From the NCBI GenBank assembly GCA_000961645.1, contig LADM01000072.1, positions 1-38,804 on the forward strand: 38,804 nt of DNA, read 5' to 3'. Below, piece after piece: positions 1 to 8,965 of this stretch; positions within the stretch are counted from its first letter, which is position 1, and every line of letters begins with the position of its first letter. Below the pieces are notes generated by a model, which saw nothing but the letters and a program-made list of their open reading frames with translations, did no database searches and was not told the origin of the DNA. The position numbers and the translations under genes are program-made. Origin of the DNA: Gammaproteobacteria bacterium BRH_c0 (lineage in GTDB: Bacteria; Pseudomonadota; Gammaproteobacteria; Pseudomonadales; Porticoccaceae).

Positions 1-659
<659 letters not shown>

Positions 660-683
660 TCCCGCCGTAAAGAGGCTAGACTG

Positions 684-1115
684 ATGGCTATGACATTTCA
701 CTGCAATATCGTAAGTACCGAGGAATCCCTGTTTTCAGGGTTGGTGGAGCTGCTGGTTGCCAGCGGCTCCCAGGGCGATCTGGGCATTAATTTTGGCCAT
801 GCCCCGCTGCTGACCGATCTGAAACCAGGCCCTGTACGCATCATCAAGCAAAGCGGCGAGGAAGAGATTTACTACCTCTCCGGCGGTTACCTTGAAGTAC
901 AGCCCCACGTCACCACCATTCTGGCCGACACCGCCCAGCGTGCCGATGACATCGACGAAGCTGCTGCGCTGGAAGCCCAGAAGCACGCAGTGCAGGCCAT
1001 GCTCAACCAGGGTGGCGAGTTTGACTACTCACGCGCTGCCTCACAGCTGGCTGAGGCCTCGGCCCAGTTGCGTACCATTGAGGAGTTGCGCCGCAAGGCC
1101 AAGTCTCTCAAGTAG
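684..1115 (+). CDS. atpC: F1Fo ATP synthase subunit epsilon
   Basis: This encodes a 143-residue epsilon subunit, the central-stalk protein that couples rotation to catalysis and can inhibit ATP hydrolysis. The N-terminal beta-sandwich is recognisable from [20 protein letters not shown], the [19 protein letters not shown] segment and [20 protein letters not shown]. The C-terminal half is the two-helix inhibitory hairpin ([13 protein letters not shown] and following). Length matches the family. The start at 684 gives the expected N-terminus, with an A/G-rich stretch (aaagagg) upstream. It is the last atp gene, and a strong intrinsic terminator follows 18 bases after the stop, so the ATP synthase operon ends here, separate from glmU. 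Confidence 0.97.
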   Translation: MAMTFHCNIVSTEESLFSGLVELLVASGSQGDLGINFGHAPLLTDLKPGPVRIIKQSGEEEIYYLSGGYLEVQPHVTTILADTAQRADDIDEAAALEAQKHAVQAMLNQGGEFDYSRAASQLAEASAQLRTIEELRRKAKSLK

Positions 1116-1133
1116 CTGCACCAGGGCAGTAAC

Positions 1134-1163
1134 AAAAAAGGGCAGCGACGGCTGCCCTTTTTT
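1134..1163 (+). terminator. Rho-independent terminator of the atp operon
   Basis: GGGCAGC (1140-1146), a GACG loop and GCTGCCC (1151-1157) form a perfect 7-bp GC-rich stem. It is preceded by six A and followed by six T, so it could also work on the other strand. It lies just after atpC. Confidence 0.93.
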
Positions 1164-1186
1164 GTGGGTGCCATTTCCAAGTCGCG

Positions 1187-1239
1187 GTGACAGCAGACAA
1201 TCAAATTTGCAGGTTGATACTTTCAGGCGCTGCTGTCAC
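1187..1239. repeat. 10-bp inverted repeat upstream of glmU
   Basis: GTGACAGCAG at 1187-1196 and its exact reverse complement CTGCTGTCAC at 1230-1239 are separated by 33 bases in the gap between the atp terminator and glmU. It could be a regulatory pair of sites or a leader structure. No clear sigma70 promoter could be assigned in this gap. Confidence 0.4.
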
Positions 1240-1303
1240 TGCGGATCTGATAGGCTGCCAGCGCAATAATGTCTAGAATGGGCCTTTATCTTCGGAGATG
1301 AAA

Positions 1304-2677
1304 ATGGCGGTTGATATTGTCATCCTGGCAGCGGGCAAGGGCACGCGCATGCGTTCGGCGATGCCCAAGGTCCTGCACACTCTGGCAGGTAAACCCCTGC
1401 TCGGACATGTCATCGACACTGCCCGTTCGCTGCCGGACAGCAGCCTCTGTGTCGTCAGCGGGCACGGCGCCACGGCGGTGCAGCAACGCTTCCCCGAGCC
1501 CGACCTGCAGTGGGTGGAGCAAACGGAGCAACTGGGCACCGGCCATGCCGTTATGCAGGCCCTGCCCTGCCTGCGAGAGGATGCCATCACCCTGGTGCTG
1601 TATGGCGATGTACCCCTGATCAGTGCCGCCACCCTTGAAGCACTGATTTCCCACGTCAATGACCACACCCTGGCTCTGCTCACTGTCACCCTCGACAACC
1701 CCGTTGGTTATGGCCGCATACTGCGCGACGATGCCGGCAACGTGCTGGGTATTGTCGAGGAAAAGGATGCCACCACCCTGCAAAAGATGATCACCGAGGT
1801 GAATACCGGTGTGATGGCGGTGCCTGCGGGCAGGATGGCGCAGTGGCTGGCGCGGATCGGCAACAGCAATGCCCAGGGTGAATACTACCTGACGGATCTG
1901 ATCGCCATCGCCCGCGATGCAGGTATCACCATTCACACCCACCAGCCGGCCACTGCCCAGGAAACCGAAGGGGTGAACAGTCGCCAGCAGCTCAACGAGC
2001 TGGAACGCTACTACCAACGTCAGTACGCTCTGGAGCTGATGGCGAGCGGTGTGACCCTCGCCGATGCCGAACGCTTTGATTGCCGCGGTATGCTGGTCAG
2101 CGGTCAGGATACCGCGATTGATATCAACTGCATTTTTGAAGGCCAGGTGACCCTCGGCAGCAATGTCCAGATCGGCCCCAACTGCGTGATCAGCGACGCC
2201 ACTATCGGCGACGGTGTGGTGATCAAAGCCAACTCCGTGATTGAAGGCCCGGTGAGTATTGCCGCAGGTGCACAGATTGGCCCCTTTGCCCGCCTGCGCC
2301 CCGGCACTGAGCTGGGCGAAAATGCCCGCATCGGCAATTTTGTCGAGACCAAGAAATCCCGCATTGGCCAGGGCAGCAAGATCAACCACCTGAGCTATAT
2401 AGGCGATGCCACTATTGGCGCTAACGTCAACGTCGGTGCCGGCACCATCACCTGCAATTACGACGGCGTGAACAAATTCTCCACCACCCTCAAGGATGGT
2501 GCCTTTATCGGTTCCAATACTTCCCTGGTGGCGCCGGTCACGGTGGGCACCAACGCCACGGTTGGCGCCGGTTCCACCATTACCGGTAATGTGGCCGACG
2601 GCGAACTGGGCGTGGCGCGCAGCAAACAGAAAAATATTCAGGGTTGGCAGCGACCCGTCAAAACCAGCAAGGAATAA
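1304..2677 (+). CDS. glmU: Bifunctional UDP-N-acetylglucosamine pyrophosphorylase / glucosamine-1-phosphate N-acetyltransferase
   Basis: GlmU makes UDP-GlcNAc in two steps: acetylation of glucosamine-1-phosphate by the C-terminal domain, then uridylyl transfer by the N-terminal domain. The product feeds peptidoglycan and LPS. The N-terminal nucleotidyltransferase shows VILAAGKGTRM and later MPKVLHTL, plus LYGDVPL and GYGRI. The C-terminal half is a left-handed beta helix with hexapeptide repeats such as IGPNCVISDATIGDG and the acetyltransferase stretch NHLSYIGDATIGANVNVGAG. At about 457 residues it has normal length. An ATG at 1298 is also in frame but sits directly against the GGAG at 1294-1297; the ATG at 1304 gives 6-base spacing and was preferred. 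glmS follows 3 bases after the stop. Confidence 0.97.
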   Translation: MAVDIVILAAGKGTRMRSAMPKVLHTLAGKPLLGHVIDTARSLPDSSLCVVSGHGATAVQQRFPEPDLQWVEQTEQLGTGHAVMQALPCLREDAITLVLYGDVPLISAATLEALISHVNDHTLALLTVTLDNPVGYGRILRDDAGNVLGIVEEKDATTLQKMITEVNTGVMAVPAGRMAQWLARIGNSNAQGEYYLTDLIAIARDAGITIHTHQPATAQETEGVNSRQQLNELERYYQRQYALELMASGVTLADAERFDCRGMLVSGQDTAIDINCIFEGQVTLGSNVQIGPNCVISDATIGDGVVIKANSVIEGPVSIAAGAQIGPFARLRPGTELGENARIGNFVETKKSRIGQGSKINHLSYIGDATIGANVNVGAGTITCNYDGVNKFSTTLKDGAFIGSNTSLVAPVTVGTNATVGAGSTITGNVADGELGVARSKQKNIQGWQRPVKTSKE

Positions 2678-2680
2678 CCT

Positions 2681-4510
2681 ATGTGTGGCATCGTCGGGGC
2701 CATTGCCCAGCGCAATGTGATCGAAATTCTGGTGGAGGGATTGCGCCGTCTTGAATACCGCGGCTATGACTCGGCGGGTGTTGCCGTGGTCGACAATAGC
2801 GCCCGGCTGAAAGTGCAGAAAACCCCCGGCAAGGTCGCGGCCCTGGAGGGCTTGCTGGCCACGGATCCTGTCTATGGCAAGCTCGGTATTGCCCATACGC
2901 GCTGGGCCACCCACGGCGTTCCCAACGAAGTGAACGCTCACCCCCATGTGTCTGGCGAAATTGCCGTGGTGCACAACGGCATTATTGAAAACCACAATGA
3001 ATTACGGGTGTTTCTGCAGGGGGAGGGCTACGTTTTCGAGTCGGAAACCGACACCGAAGTGATTGGCCACCTTATCCACCACCTCGTGCAACAGACCGGG
3101 AATCTGGTGGATGCCGTCGCTATGGCGGTGTCCCGTTTCGATGGCGCCTATGCTTTGGCGGTAGTCAGCAGTGACGACCCCGAGGTGCTGGTGGGCGTGC
3201 GCCACGGCAGCCCCCTGGTGCTGGGGGTGGGGATTGAAGAAAACTTCCTCGCCTCCGACCAGATGGCCCTGCGCCAGGTCACCGACCGTTTTGTCTTCCT
3301 GGAAGAAGACGACCTGGTGGAGATTCGCCGCGAGGGCTTTGTCATTCGCAACGGCAGTGGCGAGATCGTACAAAGGACAGTGACACGCCTGACGGATAAC
3401 AGTGACGCAGTGGGCAAAGGCCCCTACCGCCACTATATGATCAAGGAAATCTACGAGCAGCCCGCCGCCCTGCAGGCGACCTTTCAAGGGCGTATCACCG
3501 ACAAGCGGGTAATCCCCGAAGCCCTCGGCCTCGGCGCTGCGGATCTGTTGCAGCGCGCCGAGCATATCCACATTGTCGCCTGTGGCACCAGCTACCACGC
3601 CGGCATGGTGGCGCGCTACTGGATCGAAGCCTGGGCGGGCATTCCCTGCCAGGTGGAAGTGGCGAGCGAATACCGCTACCGCAAGGTGGTGGTGCCCGCC
3701 AATACGCTGTTCGTCTCCATTTCACAATCCGGTGAAACGGCCGATACCCTGGCGGCCCTGCGCTCCGGCGCCGGTGACGGCTATCTGGGTTCGCTCACCA
3801 TCTGCAATGTGCCCAACAGCTCCCTGGTGCGGGAGTCCGATCTGGCCCTGATGACCGCCGCTGGCGCCGAGATCGGCGTCGCCTCCACCAAGGCCTTCAC
3901 CACCCAGCTGGTGGCGTTGCAGATTTTTGCCATTGCCCTGGCGAAATACCGGGGTCTGCCCCAGGCCGAGGAACAGGAGCTGGTGCAAGCCCTGCACCTG
4001 TTGCCGGATCTGTGCCGCCAGGTACTGGAGCTGGACCCCCTGATCGAAGCCACCTTTGAATCCTATGTGGAAAAGCAGCACGCCCTGTTTCTCGGTCGCG
4101 GCGAGCAGTTCCCCATCGCCCTCGAAGGCGCGCTCAAACTCAAGGAGGTTTCCTATATTCACGCCGAGGCCTATCCGGCGGGAGAACTGAAGCACGGGCC
4201 CCTGGCGCTGGTGGACGACCATATGCCGGTGGTGGCGGTGGCTCCCACCAACGAATTGCTGGAAAAACTCAAATCCAATTTGCACGAAGTGCAGGCGCGG
4301 GGTGGCAAGCTGTATGTTTTCGCCGATTCCAAGGCGGGCTTCAAAAACGAGGATGGCTTTACCCTGATCAACCTGCCCCATATGCCGAAGAGCCTGGAAC
4401 CCATTCTTTACACTATTCCCCTGCAGCTGCTGGCCTATCATGTGGCAGTGATGAAGGGTACCGATGTGGATCAGCCACGCAATCTCGCCAAGTCGGTGAC
4501 AGTGGAATAG
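2681..4510 (+). CDS. glmS: Glutamine--fructose-6-phosphate aminotransferase (isomerizing)
   Basis: GlmS converts fructose-6-phosphate and glutamine to glucosamine-6-phosphate, the entry step to the UDP-GlcNAc pathway completed by GlmU. The protein starts [12 protein letters not shown], placing the catalytic Cys2 of the N-terminal glutaminase (Ntn hydrolase) right after the initiator Met. HTRWATHG and the [12 protein letters not shown] stretch complete the glutaminase signature. Two SIS sugar-isomerase domains follow, with [21 protein letters not shown] and ASTKAFTTQ, and the C-terminus ends in [13 protein letters not shown] as in the family. At 609 residues the length is normal. It is only 3 bases after glmU, so the two are almost certainly cotranscribed. 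I saw no glmS ribozyme or riboswitch upstream, as expected for a gammaproteobacterium. Confidence 0.98.
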   Translation: MCGIVGAIAQRNVIEILVEGLRRLEYRGYDSAGVAVVDNSARLKVQKTPGKVAALEGLLATDPVYGKLGIAHTRWATHGVPNEVNAHPHVSGEIAVVHNGIIENHNELRVFLQGEGYVFESETDTEVIGHLIHHLVQQTGNLVDAVAMAVSRFDGAYALAVVSSDDPEVLVGVRHGSPLVLGVGIEENFLASDQMALRQVTDRFVFLEEDDLVEIRREGFVIRNGSGEIVQRTVTRLTDNSDAVGKGPYRHYMIKEIYEQPAALQATFQGRITDKRVIPEALGLGAADLLQRAEHIHIVACGTSYHAGMVARYWIEAWAGIPCQVEVASEYRYRKVVVPANTLFVSISQSGETADTLAALRSGAGDGYLGSLTICNVPNSSLVRESDLALMTAAGAEIGVASTKAFTTQLVALQIFAIALAKYRGLPQAEEQELVQALHLLPDLCRQVLELDPLIEATFESYVEKQHALFLGRGEQFPIALEGALKLKEVSYIHAEAYPAGELKHGPLALVDDHMPVVAVAPTNELLEKLKSNLHEVQARGGKLYVFADSKAGFKNEDGFTLINLPHMPKSLEPILYTIPLQLLAYHVAVMKGTDVDQPRNLAKSVTVE

Positions 4511-4555
4511 CCACCTCCCGACTTGACGCGGTTGCTCCAGAAGCGAGGAGTTACA

Positions 4556-5818
4556 ATGGAAGACATGCTGCAGGGCGCCCTCAGCCAGCTTGACGTGGCA
4601 GCCAAATACACCGATGTTCACCCCGAAGTGCTGGAAAAACTGCGCTACCCGAAAGAGGTGCTGACCACGCGCCTGATGATCCGTATGGACAATGGCTCAC
4701 GGCGCTCCTTTGTGGCCTGGCGCTGCCGCTATGACGACACCCGCGGACCCACCAAGGGCGGTATCCGCTACCATCCCGATGCCTCCCTCGATGAAGTGGT
4801 TACCCTCGCCTTCTGGATGACCTTCAAGTGTGCCGTGGTGGGTTTGCCTTACGGTGGTGGCAAGGGCGCCATCAAGGTGGACCCCCGGGAATTATCAAAA
4901 TCCGAGCTGGAAAGACTCTCGCGGGCCTATGTCCACGCCTTTGCCAAGATGATCGGACCAGACAAGGACATCCCCGCCCCCGATGTGTACACCAACGCCA
5001 TGATCATGGGCTGGATGGCGGACGAATACAGCTCGCTGATGGGGTATCCCTGCCCCGGCGTGATTACCGGCAAGCCGATTGCCCTTGGTGGTTCCCTGGG
5101 TCGCGAGGATGCCACGGCGCGAGGTGGATTTTATGTGCTCAAACAGCTTGAAAAGCAATTGCAGTTGAATGGCGAACGCCGCGCGGTGATCCAGGGTTTC
5201 GGCAATGCCGGCCATGCGATCGGGCGCATGCTCCACGAGGATGGCTGGAAAATTATCGGCATTTCCGACTCCTGCGGAGCGCTCCATTGCCCGTCCGGGC
5301 TTGATCCCGATGCCGTCCACAAGGTCAAACTGAAAACCGGCAAGGTGGCTGACTACGGCAGCGAGCACAGCGATGTGCAGGTGATCGACAACGCCAAGCT
5401 GCTGGCCCTGGAATGTGAGCTGCTGGTGCCTGCCGCTCTGGAGAACCAGATTCACCAGGGCAATGTCGACAGCATCAACGCAGGGGTGATACTGGAACTG
5501 GCCAATGGCCCGATCACCAGCGAGGCCGACCAGGTGCTGAACAGCAAGGGCATCGTGGTTGTGCCGGATATCCTCGCCAATGCCGGTGGCGTCACCGTGT
5601 CCTATTTTGAATGGGTGCAAAACCGCCAGGGATATTACTGGACAGCCGACGAAGTACAGCAACGCCTCAAGCCGATCATGGAGAAGGAGAGCATGCGGGT
5701 ATGGAATATCGCCCACAGCAAAAACATCCCCATGCGCACAGCAGCCTATGTCCATGCCCTGCAATGTCTCTCCTCGGCGATTGAGGCCCACGGCACCCAA
5801 TCCTACTTCTGCGCATGA
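4556..5818 (+). CDS. Glu/Leu/Phe/Val dehydrogenase (glutamate dehydrogenase type)
   Basis: This is a 420-residue amino-acid dehydrogenase of the hexameric glutamate dehydrogenase family, which interconverts glutamate and 2-oxoglutarate with NAD(P). Family marks are the substrate segment GPTKGGIRYHP, the lysine-bearing loop LPYGGGKGAIKVDP, DIPAPDVYTN and the dinucleotide-binding region with the glycine motif GFGNAGHA. The C-terminal ILANAGGVTVSYFEWVQNRQG is typical of the group resembling Bacillus RocG/GudB and archaeal enzymes rather than E. coli GdhA. A longer frame reaches a TTG at 4523, but the ATG at 4556 is preceded by GAGGAG with 6-base spacing and was chosen. The cofactor cannot be decided from sequence alone. 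It lies 45 bases after glmS; whether it shares that transcript is unclear. Confidence 0.92.
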   Translation: MEDMLQGALSQLDVAAKYTDVHPEVLEKLRYPKEVLTTRLMIRMDNGSRRSFVAWRCRYDDTRGPTKGGIRYHPDASLDEVVTLAFWMTFKCAVVGLPYGGGKGAIKVDPRELSKSELERLSRAYVHAFAKMIGPDKDIPAPDVYTNAMIMGWMADEYSSLMGYPCPGVITGKPIALGGSLGREDATARGGFYVLKQLEKQLQLNGERRAVIQGFGNAGHAIGRMLHEDGWKIIGISDSCGALHCPSGLDPDAVHKVKLKTGKVADYGSEHSDVQVIDNAKLLALECELLVPAALENQIHQGNVDSINAGVILELANGPITSEADQVLNSKGIVVVPDILANAGGVTVSYFEWVQNRQGYYWTADEVQQRLKPIMEKESMRVWNIAHSKNIPMRTAAYVHALQCLSSAIEAHGTQSYFCA

Positions 5819-5886
5819 TCTTTGCGTTTCAGGCCAAGGTCATAGGCTGGGTACTTTGTGGGTTGAGCGCAGTTGGGATAGCAGCC

Positions 5887-7428
5887 CTATCGTATAGCCA
5901 GCCGCTTCATCAGCCGCGAAAAGTTGCCCCGATCAACGTCGAGTGATTCGGCGGCGGCGGCCTTGTTGCCGCTGTGCTCGCGCAGGCGCTCCTCAATCAG
6001 CACCCGTTTGAAATCATCCACGGCTTCCTTGAGGGGCTTGTCTGTGGCCGGTAGTGGGTGCGAAGCGGTTATCGCCTGGTTGGCTGCGGGCAGGGTTTCC
6101 GTGCCCAGATGGCGGATATCCACCTCGATTATATGATCCCGTGACTGGCCCTCGCTGAGGGCGCGGATAATGCCCCGCGACAGGCTGTGCTCCAGCTCGC
6201 GCACATTGCCGGGCCAGTCAAAGGCGGTCAGCCAGGTGCGGGCCTTGCGGCTCAGGCGGGCGCCCCGCAGGCCAAGTCGGCGCTGGTCGCGCTCGAGGAA
6301 ATAGCCGGCCAGGGTGAGGATATCCTCCCGGTGTTCACGCAGCGGAGGCACCACCAGCGGATAGACACTCAAGCGGTGGTAAAGGTCGGGACGGAAGCGG
6401 CCCTCGGCCACTTCCTTCTTCAGGTCGCGGTTGGTAGCGGCGATCAGGCGCACATCCACCCGGTGGAGCTGGTCGCTGCCGATGCGCTGCACCTCGCCGT
6501 TCTGCAGGGCTCTCAGCAATTTGGCCTGGATCGCCAGCGGTAGCTCCCCCACTTCATCGAGAAACAGTGTGCCCTCGTGGGCCAGCTCGAATTTGCCCAT
6601 GCGGTTGTCAGTGGCTCCCGAAAAAGCGCCCCTGGTGTGGCCGAACAGCTCGCTTTCGGCAATGGCCTCGGGCAGGGCGGCGCAGTTCACATACACCATG
6701 GGCTGGCTGGCGCGGGTCGAATGACGATGGATATGGCGGGTGATCAGCTCCTTGCCGACCCCGGTTTCGCCGAGAATCAAAACCGTCAGGTCCGAGGCGG
6801 CAACGGTTTCGGCTTCGCGTTTGAGCTGCTGCATGGGCTCGCTGTCGCCGATCAGATCATCGGGAGCACCGTGGGGTCCGCGCGACAGCTCAATGCGCTG
6901 GTGCCGCTCCAGCTGTTCTTCCAGGTGATGAATCCAGTCGGCGGCGCGCACCGTGGCGGCTGCCACCGCCACAAAGGCTTCAAAGGCATCGAGGTCAAAA
7001 CGCTCAAAGGCCCTGGCGCTGAGGGCATCAAGGGTCAGCACACCCCAGGGCTGGTTATCCACATAGAGGGCGGCCCCCATGCAGTCGTGTACATAGAGGT
7101 GATCGTCGACATTTTCCACCAGCCCGTCATAGGGGTCCGGCAGCGCCGAGTCGGCGGCAAAGCGCACCGGCGCACGGCTGTCGAGGATCAGTGCCAGGCG
7201 CGGGTGGTGCTGGATGGCAAAGCGTCGCCCGAGAGTATCGGGGCTCAGACCCTGCACGGCGCGGGGTATCAAAAAGCCCCCTTCGCGTTCCAGCAGGGCG
7301 ATGGCGTCGCAGGGGAAATTGCGCCGAAACACATCGAGCAGGCGCTCAAAGCGCTGCTGGCGCGGCATGGCGCGGGGCAGGTCGGCGACCAGCTCAGCGA
7401 GGTTGGCAAAGGCGGCGGTTGTTGTCAT
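5887..7428 (-). CDS. norR: NorR-type nitric-oxide-responsive sigma54-dependent activator
   Basis: The protein has 513 residues and the NorR domain order: an N-terminal GAF sensor (about 20-165), an AAA+ ATPase (about 190-425) and a C-terminal Fis-type helix-turn-helix (NKAAAAESLDVDRGNFSRL). In the GAF domain R77, D98/D101, the H114-x-C116 pair and D134 sit where E. coli NorR carries its proposed non-heme iron ligands, the site that binds nitric oxide (positions matched from memory). The AAA+ part has Walker A GETGVGKE (220-227) and the sigma54-contact loop as GAFSGA (267-272), with Ser for the usual Thr, a conservative change. The first in-frame start would add 28 A/T-rich-coded residues; the ATG at 7428 fits the family. 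It is divergent from an operon with a sigma54-type promoter, which is its likely target. Confidence 0.88.
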   Translation of the reverse strand: MTTTAAFANLAELVADLPRAMPRQQRFERLLDVFRRNFPCDAIALLEREGGFLIPRAVQGLSPDTLGRRFAIQHHPRLALILDSRAPVRFAADSALPDPYDGLVENVDDHLYVHDCMGAALYVDNQPWGVLTLDALSARAFERFDLDAFEAFVAVAAATVRAADWIHHLEEQLERHQRIELSRGPHGAPDDLIGDSEPMQQLKREAETVAASDLTVLILGETGVGKELITRHIHRHSTRASQPMVYVNCAALPEAIAESELFGHTRGAFSGATDNRMGKFELAHEGTLFLDEVGELPLAIQAKLLRALQNGEVQRIGSDQLHRVDVRLIAATNRDLKKEVAEGRFRPDLYHRLSVYPLVVPPLREHREDILTLAGYFLERDQRRLGLRGARLSRKARTWLTAFDWPGNVRELEHSLSRGIIRALSEGQSRDHIIEVDIRHLGTETLPAANQAITASHPLPATDKPLKEAVDDFKRVLIEERLREHSGNKAAAAESLDVDRGNFSRLMKRLAIR

Positions 7429-7468
7429 ATTTACACCAAAACTATTAAAAATAACAAAATTGTTGCGT

Positions 7469-7479
7469 GTTGAAATTAC
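7469..7479. promoter_or_regulatory. Possible NorR half-site pair (GT-N7-AC)
   Basis: GTTGAAATTAC matches the minimal GT-N7-AC core reported for NorR sites and lies about 145 bases upstream of the inferred sigma54 start site. A match this short is expected by chance about once per 250 bases, so it is weak alone. Confidence 0.25.
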
Positions 7480-7497
7480 ATCGTAAATCAGTAACCA

Positions 7498-7524
7498 CCA
7501 GATAAACAACAAAAAATTATCTGG
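7498..7524. promoter_or_regulatory. Perfect 8-bp inverted repeat, candidate activator site
   Basis: CCAGATAA (7498-7505) and TTATCTGG (7517-7524) are exact reverse complements around an 11-base A-rich spacer. The centre is about 110 bases upstream of the inferred start of the divergent operon, a usual place for a sigma54 enhancer site. It is palindromic like an activator site but does not carry the published NorR core. Confidence 0.4.
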
Positions 7525-7597
7525 CGCAATTTTTGTATGATCTGTTTGATAGGGAAAGATTGCCCCATAACAACTGTACTTGAGCGCGCACCGCAGA

Positions 7598-7612
7598 TGG
7601 CACCGGCTTTGT
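7598..7612 (+). promoter_or_regulatory. Sigma54 (-24/-12) promoter of the sdhB-like/hemerythrin/nnrS operon
   Basis: TGGCAC (7598-7603), five bases, then TTGT (7609-7612) match the sigma54 consensus TGGCAC-N5-TTGC at all but the last base. The GG and TG doublets have the required spacing. The start site would fall near 7623, leaving a leader of about 60 bases. The adjacent NorR-like sigma54 activator supports the call. Confidence 0.75.
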
Positions 7613-7654
7613 CAGCACGGATTTTCGCAAGGGTGTAGAGTGGTCCGATGATGA

Positions 7655-7671
7655 GTCAGTCTGTAACTGAC
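7655..7671. promoter_or_regulatory. Inverted repeat GTCAGT-N5-ACTGAC before the ribosome binding site
   Basis: GTCAGT (7655-7660) and ACTGAC (7666-7671) form a perfect 6-bp inverted repeat abutting the AGGTGG ribosome binding site at 7672-7677. It lies downstream of the inferred start site, so it could be a repressor operator or a hairpin in the mRNA leader. It contains GTCA and TGAC, the halves of the NorR consensus, but with 9 rather than 3 bases between them. Confidence 0.45.
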
Positions 7672-7682
7672 AGGTGGCAGCA

Positions 7683-8387
7683 ATGATCGATGTAGACATT
7701 TACCGCTACAACCCCGAAACCGACCGGGAGCCCCACATGCAGTCCTTCTTCGTTGACGACGATTTCGGCAAACGCATGGTGCTTGATGTCCTCGAACATC
7801 TGCGGGAATCAGACCCTTCCCTGGCCTACCGCCGTTCCTGTCGGGAAGGTGTGTGCGGCTCCGACGGCATGAATATCAACGGCAAGAACGCCCTCGCCTG
7901 TATTACGCCGGTGACTGAGGCGGCGGGTTCGGGCAAGCTGATTCTCAGGCCGCTGACAGGGATGGCGGTAATCCGCGACCTGGTGGTGGATCAAAACCAT
8001 TTCTTTGAACAGTACGCCAGTATCAAGCCCTGGCTGATCAATGATAGCGGCACAGTGGATAAAGAACTCCACCAGTCCGCCGCAGACCGGGCAAAGCTCG
8101 ACGGCCTCTACGAATGCATCATGTGCGGTTGCTGCACCTCGGGATGCCCCTCCTGGTGGTGGAACCCGGAAAAATATCTGGGGCCAGCGGTGCTGTTACA
8201 GGCCTACCGGTTTATAGCCGACAGCCGGGATACGGCCAGTGGCGAACGGCTTGGGGCATTATCTGATCATTTCAGCGTCTACCGCTGCCGCGATGTGGGC
8301 AACTGCAGTTGGGTGTGTCCCAAGGGGCTCAATCCCATGGGTGCCATCAGCGATATCCGCCGCACACTGTTAAAAACATCCCTGTAA
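7683..8387 (+). CDS. Orphan succinate dehydrogenase/fumarate reductase iron-sulfur subunit (SdhB-like)
   Basis: This 234-residue protein is a full-length SdhB homologue, the electron-transfer subunit between flavin and quinone in complex II. All cluster ligands are present: 2Fe-2S (C53, C58, D61, C73), 4Fe-4S (C145, C148, C151, C212) and 3Fe-4S (C155, C202, C208). The quinone-side WWWNP stretch (158-162) is kept, but the residue after C202 is Arg203 where E. coli SdhB has His207 at the quinone site. No sdhC, sdhD or sdhA lies beside it. It is instead the first gene after a sigma54 promoter facing a NorR-like activator, upstream of hemerythrin and NnrS genes. A GTG at 7674 is in frame, but the ATG at 7683 has AGGTGG 5 bases upstream. 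The family is certain; the role as a stress-time replacement or a separate oxidoreductase partner is inferred. Confidence 0.9.
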   Translation: MIDVDIYRYNPETDREPHMQSFFVDDDFGKRMVLDVLEHLRESDPSLAYRRSCREGVCGSDGMNINGKNALACITPVTEAAGSGKLILRPLTGMAVIRDLVVDQNHFFEQYASIKPWLINDSGTVDKELHQSAADRAKLDGLYECIMCGCCTSGCPSWWWNPEKYLGPAVLLQAYRFIADSRDTASGERLGALSDHFSVYRCRDVGNCSWVCPKGLNPMGAISDIRRTLLKTSL

Positions 8388-8398
8388 AGAGACAGATT

Positions 8399-8959
8399 AT
8401 GAAGCCTGTAAACCCCATCCAGATGCTCATTGATGAACACGTCTACATTCTCAAGGTAGTCGCTGCACTGGGGGTGATTGGCAGCACTATTGAAAACGAA
8501 GAGACAATAGACGCGCCGCTTTTCGCCCGCATTATTGATTTTATGCGGGAGTTTGCCGATCGCTGCCATCACGCCAAGGAGGAAGACCTGCTTTTCCCCG
8601 CCATGGTGGCCATGGGGGTGCCGGAAACCGGCTGCCCCATCGGAGGCCTGCTGGCTGAACATACCAGGGGCCGCACCCTGATCGCCCAGCTGGAACAGGG
8701 CGTTGAACAGTTTGCAGCCGACCCGCAGGCAGGGAAGCGATTGATCGGTCAGGCGATTGTCGGCATTACTGCCCTTTACCCCAACCATATCTGGAAGGAG
8801 GACGATATGGTGTTTCCCATGGCCGAAAAGCTGTTCGACGCGGGCCAGCTCGATCATCTGCTTGACGACTTCGAAGCGGTGGAGAGGAATAAAAGCGCGG
8901 CTCACAGTAGCCATATACAATTTGCCAATGACCTCGAAACCCGATTTGGCAAGCTGTGA
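8399..8959 (+). CDS. Hemerythrin (HHE) domain protein
   Basis: This is a 186-residue helical protein of the hemerythrin/HHE cation-binding type, which holds a non-heme di-iron centre and in various bacteria senses or handles O2, NO or iron. Candidate ligands are H14 in DEHVYIL, H57/H58 and E61/E62 in CHHAKEEDLLFP, H88 in AEHTRGR, and H130/E134 in NHIWKEDDMVF. The pattern resembles hemerythrin-like proteins of NO-stress loci more than O2-carrying hemerythrins. The frame runs upstream into sdhB, but the ATG at 8399 gives the typical N-terminus and follows an A/G-rich AAGAGA. It begins 11 bases after the sdhB-like stop, so both are in one operon. A role in NO or iron-sulfur repair (as for RIC/YtfE) is possible but not shown. 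Confidence 0.87.
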   Translation: MKPVNPIQMLIDEHVYILKVVAALGVIGSTIENEETIDAPLFARIIDFMREFADRCHHAKEEDLLFPAMVAMGVPETGCPIGGLLAEHTRGRTLIAQLEQGVEQFAADPQAGKRLIGQAIVGITALYPNHIWKEDDMVFPMAEKLFDAGQLDHLLDDFEAVERNKSAAHSSHIQFANDLETRFGKL

Positions 8960-8965
8960 CAGGCA

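Noticed and set aside
1286..2995. 569-residue minus-strand reading frame opposite glmU
   Set aside because: It is an antisense shadow of GC-rich coding sequence; it has no recognisable domain, and glmU is certain.
5819..5886. Terminator between the dehydrogenase gene and norR
   Set aside because: Only a weak GATAG/CTATC hairpin without a T-tract is present; it is not strong enough to annotate.
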